Both the position numbers and the translations under genes were made by a program. A DNA stretch of 38,705 bases from Methylobacterium sp. J-068 (lineage in GTDB: Bacteria; Pseudomonadota; Alphaproteobacteria; Rhizobiales; Beijerinckiaceae), in NCBI RefSeq assembly GCF_022829445.1, contig NZ_JAKSXY010000069.1, positions 1-38,705 on the forward strand, read 5' to 3'. The notes under the pieces were generated by a model that searched no databases, was not told the DNA's origin, and saw only the letters and a list, made by a program, of their open reading frames with translations. Each line of letters starts with the position of its first letter. Within the stretch, counting starts at the first letter, position 1. Below are positions 34,242 through 38,705 of the stretch, piece by piece.

Positions 34242-35528
34242 TTGAACCTGTCCTATTACTGGTATGAGGCAGCCCGCATCATGACCACGCCGGCGCGCCT
34301 CGTCGCCGACATGGCCAAGCACAGCCTGCAGAACCCCGCCAATCCGCTCGCCTACTCGCCCTATGCCCGCTCCGTGGCGGCGGCCTGCGAGATGTTCGAG
34401 CGCGTGACCCGCCGCTACGGCAAGCCCACCTTCGGGTTCACCAGCGTCACCGTCGACGGCACCAGCGTGCCGGTGAGCGAGCGCGTGGTCTGGGAGCGGC
34501 CGTTCTGCCGCATCGTCACCTTCGATCGCGGTTTCACGCGCGGCCCCGCCGAGCCCCAGCCGAAGCTCCTCATCGTGGCGCCGATGTCGGGCCACTACGC
34601 CACACTCCTGCGCGGCACCGTCGAGGCGATGCTGCCCGGCCATCAGGTCTTCATCACCGACTGGGCCGATGCCCGCATGGTGCCGCTCGGCGCCGGGCGC
34701 TTCGACCTCGACACCTACATCGACTATCTCCTCGACATCTTCCGCGATCTCGGGCCGGACCTGCACGTCATGGCCGTGTGCCAGCCGGCGGTGCCGGTGC
34801 TCGCCGCCATCGCCGTGATGGAGGCGCAGGGCTACGCGCCGGTGCCGTGCTCGATGACCCTGATGGGCGGGCCGATCGACACGCGGCGCTCGCCGACCGC
34901 CGTGAACTGCGTGGCGCAGGAGCGCGGGACGGCCTGGTTCGAGCGCAATTGCATCACCACGGTGCCGGCCGGTTATCCCGGCGCCTGGCGCAGCGTCTAT
35001 CCGGGCTTCTTCCAGCTCTCGGGCTTCATGGCCATGAACCTCGACCGGCACGTGAACGCCCACGCGGAGATGTTCGATCACCTCGTGACGGGCGACGGTG
35101 ATTCGGCCGAGAAGCACCGCGAGTTCTACGACGAGTACCTCGCCGTGATGGACCTGACGGCGGAGTTCTATCTCCAGACCGTCCGCACCGTCTTCGTCGA
35201 CCACGCCCTGCCGAAGGGCACGATGATCCACCGCGGCGCGCGGGTCGATCTCGGCGCGATCCGCACCTGCGCGATCCTCGCCGTCGAGGGCGAGAACGAC
35301 GACATCTCGGGCGTCGGCCAGACCCAGGCCGCCCTGGACCTCACGCCGAACCTGCCGCCCGAGCGCAAGGCGTACCACCTGCAGACCGGCGTCGGGCATT
35401 ACGGCGTCTTCAACGGCTCGCGCTACCGCACCGTCATCGCACCCCGGATCGCCGAATTCATGCGGGCGATGCAGGCGGAGCCGGCCGCCGGGGCGGCGAT
35501 CACGCATCGGCGCGAGACGCAGTCCTGA
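34242..35528 (+). CDS. phaZ: Intracellular polyhydroxyalkanoate depolymerase PhaZ
   Basis: Breaks down stored poly-3-hydroxybutyrate, the main carbon reserve of these bacteria. The 428-residue protein has the lipase-box-like AVCQPAVPVLA with Cys180 as likely nucleophile (as Cys183 in Ralstonia PhaZ1), Asp353/354 in EGENDDISG and His386 in GVGHYGVFNG. I start at the TTG at 34242 because it has GAAGGGGGGAAC upstream and gives the family N-terminus (SYYWYEAARIMTTPARL); ATG 34281 would lose it. It is divergent from regB with a 137-bp shared gap, which invites, but does not prove, redox control. Confidence 0.93.
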   Translation: MNLSYYWYEAARIMTTPARLVADMAKHSLQNPANPLAYSPYARSVAAACEMFERVTRRYGKPTFGFTSVTVDGTSVPVSERVVWERPFCRIVTFDRGFTRGPAEPQPKLLIVAPMSGHYATLLRGTVEAMLPGHQVFITDWADARMVPLGAGRFDLDTYIDYLLDIFRDLGPDLHVMAVCQPAVPVLAAIAVMEAQGYAPVPCSMTLMGGPIDTRRSPTAVNCVAQERGTAWFERNCITTVPAGYPGAWRSVYPGFFQLSGFMAMNLDRHVNAHAEMFDHLVTGDGDSAEKHREFYDEYLAVMDLTAEFYLQTVRTVFVDHALPKGTMIHRGARVDLGAIRTCAILAVEGENDDISGVGQTQAALDLTPNLPPERKAYHLQTGVGHYGVFNGSRYRTVIAPRIAEFMRAMQAEPAAGAAITHRRETQS

Positions 35529-35584
35529 GGATGGATGCCTCCGGATCGATGGCGGAGCCTTCCGACAGCCGCTAAGCTGGCCCC

Positions 35585-36319
35585 ATGCGATTGGCGTTGC
35601 TGCGCGGGGCGGACCCGGATCACATCGACATCGTGCATGAGGGCGCCTCCCTCCGCGTCCTGCTGCGCCGCAGGCCCGCGGCCCGCCGCCTGACCCTGCG
35701 CGTGTCGAGCGCGACCGGCGAGGTGGTGATGACCCTGCCGACGCGGACGGCGATCGGCGTCGCCCGGACCTTCGCGGTCAGCCATGGCGGCTGGATCGCG
35801 GCGCGGCTGGCCCGGATGCCCGAGCGCGTGCTCTTCGCGCCCGATGCCGTGCTGCCCCTGCGCGGGGTTCCGCACCGGATCGTGCATCGCTCCCGCCGGA
35901 GCGGCGCGACCCGGATCGAGATGCCGGCGGACGAACCCGTCGTGTCGGTGGCATGCGACGAGCCCCACGTCGCCCGGCGGGTCGCGGATTTCCTGGCGCG
36001 GGAGGCCCGGCGCGACCTCACCGAGGCCGTGGCGCGCTACACCGAGGCGCTGGGACAGGGGCCGAAGCGCATCACGATCCGCGACACGCGCAGCCGCTGG
36101 GGTTCATGCACCGCGCGCGGCGAGCTGAACTTCTCTTGGCGCCTCATCCTGGCGCCGCCCCTGGTGCTCGATTACCTCGTGGCGCACGAGATGGGGCACC
36201 TGCGCGAGATGAACCATTCGCCCCGGTTCTGGGCGCTCGTCGGCTCGCTCTGCCCGAACGTGGACGAGGCCGAGCGCTGGCTGAAGCGCCACGGCGCCAG
36301 CCTTCACCGCTACGGCTGA
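35585..36319 (+). CDS. YgjP-like zinc metallopeptidase (DUF45/SprT-type)
   Basis: A 244-residue protein of the YgjP/DUF45 family. The zinc site is complete: HEMGH (201-205) with a third ligand candidate His211 in REMNHSPRFW. The family signature TRSRWGSCTARGELNFSWRL (168-187) precedes it. The N-terminal half (about 20-110) forms the typical beta-rich YgjP part with LRRRPAARRLTLRV. Predicted cytoplasmic; substrates are unknown. The start at 35585 is weakly supported by its ribosome site. It follows phaZ by 56 bp and is convergent with the next gene (7-bp gap). Confidence 0.9.
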   Translation: MRLALLRGADPDHIDIVHEGASLRVLLRRRPAARRLTLRVSSATGEVVMTLPTRTAIGVARTFAVSHGGWIAARLARMPERVLFAPDAVLPLRGVPHRIVHRSRRSGATRIEMPADEPVVSVACDEPHVARRVADFLAREARRDLTEAVARYTEALGQGPKRITIRDTRSRWGSCTARGELNFSWRLILAPPLVLDYLVAHEMGHLREMNHSPRFWALVGSLCPNVDEAERWLKRHGASLHRYG

Positions 36320-36326
36320 GACCGGT

Positions 36327-36719
36327 TCAGCCTCGGGCGCGCAGCACGCGGCTGCGGACGACCTGCTCGGCCGGCCAGGTCGGACGCGGATCGACGTCGC
36401 CGGGATTCAGGGTGCGGGGTGCTACGCTGTCGCAGACCTCGCGCTGGCGCAGGATCACCGGGCGGCCGAACTCGTCCCGTCGGCGGATGATGCCACCATC
36501 GCGGCAGAAGCCGGCGATCTCGGCCGCGTTGCCGCTGCGGCGTCCGCCCGGCGTGCGTTCGACCGGCCGGTGCTCGATCACCAGGGGGCCGTCGCGGTTC
36601 AGGGAGCGCTCGACATAGGTGGTGTCGCCGACGGGGAGGGGGTCGGCCACGGCCGGGCCGGCGACGAGGGCCGTGGTGAGAAGAAGCGGGGCGAGGAGGA
36701 GTGGGGCGCGCAGTCGCAT
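36327..36719 (-). CDS. Exported hypothetical protein, 130 aa
   Basis: Not recognised. It begins with a signal peptide (MRLRAPLLLAPLLLTTALVAG, cut near AVADPLP). The mature part is about 105 residues, rich in Arg and Pro, with TYVERSLNRDGPLVIEHRPV, two Cys (FCRDGG and REVCDS, a possible disulfide) and PTWPAEQVVRSRVLRARG at the end. The short mature domain and paired Cys suit a periplasmic protein. The ATG at 36719 is the only start that gives a signal peptide; its ribosome site is weak. Confidence 0.72.
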   Translation of the reverse strand: MRLRAPLLLAPLLLTTALVAGPAVADPLPVGDTTYVERSLNRDGPLVIEHRPVERTPGGRRSGNAAEIAGFCRDGGIIRRRDEFGRPVILRQREVCDSVAPRTLNPGDVDPRPTWPAEQVVRSRVLRARG

Positions 36720-36896
36720 GGAATCGTCCGTTGTCGGGCAAGCGTGGCTGTCAGCACTAGAGGCTGTACGCGCGGCGCGATAGTCGGTTCCCGAGCGGCG
36801 GCCTTCGCTTGACATACGATGGCCCAGCATGGTCGGAACACCCGTGTTTTCGGTTAACGGCTCGCGGGGCGGCGGGTCAGGCGAGAGGGTCGACGC

Positions 36897-37442
36897 GTGG
36901 GGTTTCGAGGAATGGTGCGGCGCGCACGCGGCCTGTTCGCCCGGGGTGTCGCGGCCGGTGCGCTCGGCGCGGCGCTGCTGCTGGCCGGGTTCGGCCCCCG
37001 GGAAGCGGCGGCGCAGGGGATGGTGCGCAACACCTTCGGCGACTGGCAGCTGCGCTGCGAGACGCCGGCCGGCGCCAAGGCCGAGCAATGCGCCCTGGTG
37101 CAGTACCTCGCGGCCGAGGACCGGCCGAACCTGACCCTGGTGGTCATCGTGCTGAAGACCGCCGACAATCGCGGTTACCTGCTGCGCGTCGTGGCCCCGC
37201 TCGGCGTGCTGCTGCCCTCCGGCCTCGGTCTCAAGATCGACAAGACCGATGTCGGCCGCGCCGGCTTCGTGCGCTGCCTGACCACGGGGTGCGTCGCCGA
37301 GGTCGTGATGGATGACGGCCTGATCAAGCAGTTCAGCGCCGGCGCGCAGGCGACCTTCATCGTCTTCCAGACCCCCGAGGAGGGCGTCGGCATACCCCTG
37401 TCGATGAAGGGCTTCGCGCAGGGGTTCGAGAACCTGAAGTGA
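36897..37442 (+). CDS. Invasion-associated locus B (IalB) family protein
   Basis: A 181-residue exported protein of the IalB family, common in Hyphomicrobiales and first noted in Bartonella; the role in non-pathogens is unknown. The signal peptide (GVAAGALGAALLLAGFGPRE, cut near AAAQG) precedes the domain. Family features are FGDWQLRCETPAG, EQCALVQYL, GLGLKIDK and RCLTTGCVAEV; the four Cys could form two disulfides. The GTG at 36897 is preferred because GAGAGGGTCGACGC lies before it; an ATG at 36912 is possible. It overlaps a possible GTG of the next gene by four bases. Confidence 0.88.
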   Translation: MGFRGMVRRARGLFARGVAAGALGAALLLAGFGPREAAAQGMVRNTFGDWQLRCETPAGAKAEQCALVQYLAAEDRPNLTLVVIVLKTADNRGYLLRVVAPLGVLLPSGLGLKIDKTDVGRAGFVRCLTTGCVAEVVMDDGLIKQFSAGAQATFIVFQTPEEGVGIPLSMKGFAQGFENLK

Positions 37443-37486
37443 ATCGGGCGCGGGATCGAAGCGGGACACGGAGGCGGGATCCGGGC

Positions 37487-38155
37487 ATGGGCGAGCGGAG
37501 CTTCAACCAGCGCGGCGGGACGCGGATGCGGCTCGGTGCCGCCGCGCTCCTGGCGATCATCGGCGTGGCGGGCGGCATCGGCGCGAGTCCCGCCCGGGCC
37601 GAGGAGGAGGGCAACTTCCTCACCAACATGTTCAAGTACGGCGGCACCAGCGTTCCACCCTCCCAACCGGCCGACCGTGACCTGCCCTATTGCCCGACGG
37701 TCGAGGTGCCGGAGGGCGGCGCGGCGATCCGCGTCGGCGGCGAGGGGGCCGGCCTGCGCCATCAGGTCACCCTCGGGCGCGTGGCGCGGGAATGTACGCG
37801 CCTTCAGGACGGAACGCTCAGCGTGAAGGTCGGCGTCGAGGGGCAGGTTCTGCTCGGGCCCGCGGGGGCGCCCGGCCGCTTCGACGCGCCCGTCACCATC
37901 ACCATCAAGTCGGGCGGCAAGGCGATCGTCTCGCGCGTCCGGCGCGTCGCCGTGCCGGTGCCCGCCGGCCAGGCGCAGGGCCTGTTCTCCCTCGTGGAGG
38001 ACAACCTCGTGGTTCCCGCCGCCTTGAGCCAGAACTACGACATCGAGGTCCGCCTGGGCGCGGCACCGCAGCGCGTCGCCACGCCGAAGGCCCGCAAGCC
38101 GCCCGCCACCTCCGAGGAGCGCGTGGCGACACCGGGCAAGGACGCGGCCGAGTGA
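37487..38155 (+). CDS. Exported hypothetical protein, partner of IalB-family gene
   Basis: Not recognised. The 222-residue product has a signal peptide (RMRLGAAALLAIIGVAGGIG, cut near ARAEEEG), then NFLTNMFKYGGTSVPPS and a beta-rich domain with PYCPTVEVPEGG, RHQVTLGRVARECTRLQDG, VGVEGQVLLGPAGAP, FDAPVTITIKSGGKA and LSQNYDIEVRLG. Two Cys could pair. A Lys/Pro/Thr-rich tail ends it. The start at 37487 is chosen; an overlapping GTG at 37439 is open too. It sits right after the IalB gene and is likely co-expressed. The envelope location is inferred from the signal. Confidence 0.75.
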   Translation: MGERSFNQRGGTRMRLGAAALLAIIGVAGGIGASPARAEEEGNFLTNMFKYGGTSVPPSQPADRDLPYCPTVEVPEGGAAIRVGGEGAGLRHQVTLGRVARECTRLQDGTLSVKVGVEGQVLLGPAGAPGRFDAPVTITIKSGGKAIVSRVRRVAVPVPAGQAQGLFSLVEDNLVVPAALSQNYDIEVRLGAAPQRVATPKARKPPATSEERVATPGKDAAE

Positions 38156-38198
38156 GGACGCGCAACGGATCGCGGGTGCTGCGCTGAGCGAGACGCGG

Positions 38199-38705
38199 GT
38201 GAGCGCGCGCGCGGGTCGGTCCGGTCTCGGCCGTGCCGTCGCCTTCTCCCTGGAACCGCAGGACGATCCGCTCTTCGGCCTGCGCCTCGCCCTGTCGGCT
38301 CCGGCCAGGGACCGCTGGATCGTCCTGACGTATCGGGGTGATCCCGTGGCCGCGCCGCTGCGCCCGCTCCTGCGCCTCGTGCGCGACGACGGACGCCGCG
38401 AGACGTTCGTGCTCCCCGGTCCGATCCTGGGCGCGGCCCGGTGGCTCGGCTACCTCCCCCCCGATTGCGCCGGGATCGAACTCGGACTCGATCCCCGGAG
38501 CGGCTTCGTGCTGGAGCGCGTCGGCCTGCGGTCGCAGGCCAGTCTGTTCGCAGAGTGCATGCGCAGACGTCCGCTCCGCGCCGCCGACGCCGCCTTCAAT
38601 CTCGTGCGCCGCGACGAGCGCCGCTTCCGCGATATCCTGCGCGGAAGCGGCGGCGTCACGCCCGTCCGGCACTATGCGACCTGGAGCGCATCGCGGGTCC
38701 GGACC
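38199..38705 (+). CDS. Unidentified protein, 5' part only (runs off the window)
   Basis: An open frame from the GTG at 38199 (CTG 38184 also in frame) continues through the right edge, giving the first 169 residues. It reads AVAFSLEPQDDPLFGLRLAL, then DRWIVLTYRGDPVAAPLRPL, LPGPILGAARWLGYLPPDC and RSGFVLERVGLRSQASLF, ending in an Arg-rich helical segment. The composition (Trp, Phe, Tyr, Asp present) and sustained frame support a real gene. The N-terminal style recalls large glycosyltransferases of methylobacteria, but no catalytic motif is in view, so I do not assign it. Confidence 0.6.
   Translation, partial: MSARAGRSGLGRAVAFSLEPQDDPLFGLRLALSAPARDRWIVLTYRGDPVAAPLRPLLRLVRDDGRRETFVLPGPILGAARWLGYLPPDCAGIELGLDPRSGFVLERVGLRSQASLFAECMRRRPLRAADAAFNLVRRDERRFRDILRGSGGVTPVRHYATWSASRVRT

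Overview
The window is GC-rich chromosomal DNA that looks like core genome of an alphaproteobacterium of the order Hyphomicrobiales (Rhizobiales), most likely Methylobacterium/Methylorubrum or a close relative. This rests on gene content and order: ppiD-trpE-trpG-trpD-trpC-moaC-moeA beside tpiA; secG-pyrG; zapA-6S RNA-fau; gap-pgk-fba; a RegB/RegA (ActS/ActR) redox pair; an intracellular PHA depolymerase; an IalB-family protein; and a GTTC-N7-GTTC LexA box, the alphaproteobacterial form. The genus is an inference. I see no prophage, transposase, integrase, CRISPR array, rRNA or tRNA.

Layout. 1-401: an SOS-type promoter firing out of the left edge, then an inverted-repeat element. 402-8234 (minus): one long collinear run from a periplasmic folding factor (ppiD-like) through trpE, trpG, trpD and trpC to moaC and moeA. 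8411-13458 (mostly plus): tpiA, a GNAT acetyltransferase, a minus-strand exported SnoaL/DUF4440-like protein, secG, pyrG and a DUF350 membrane protein. 13060-15352: DUF350, DUF1190 and a glutathionylspermidine-synthase-like ATP-grasp enzyme, a conserved trio of poorly defined function. 15362-18337: a small orphan gene, holC, an exported S10 serine carboxypeptidase-like protein and a small exported protein or lipoprotein. 18341-22828 (minus): DUF4164, zapA, 6S RNA, fau (5-formyl-THF cyclo-ligase), a YmdB-like phosphoesterase, and a MotA/ExbB-like plus MotB/OmpA-like pair with no flagellar genes nearby.

23284-30554 (plus): gap, a membrane-anchored coiled-coil protein, pgk, fba, a divergent ThiE-like protein translationally coupled to an exported Sel1-repeat protein, an inositol-monophosphatase family enzyme and apt. 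30642-34104 (minus): regB, regA, a small membrane protein, purS and purQ. 34242-38705: PHA depolymerase, a YgjP-type metallopeptidase, an exported hypothetical (minus), an IalB-family protein, a second exported protein and the start of a gene that leaves the window.

The genes cover central carbon flow (tpiA, gap, pgk, fba), tryptophan, molybdopterin, purine and CTP synthesis, and envelope and division functions. Nothing here is a clearly new multi-gene system. The best leads are the DUF350/DUF1190/ATP-grasp trio, the orphan ion-motor pair, the degenerate ThiE-like protein, the 6S RNA found by structure, the left-edge SOS promoter, and five short tandem duplications (15-21 bp), four of them at or next to gene boundaries.
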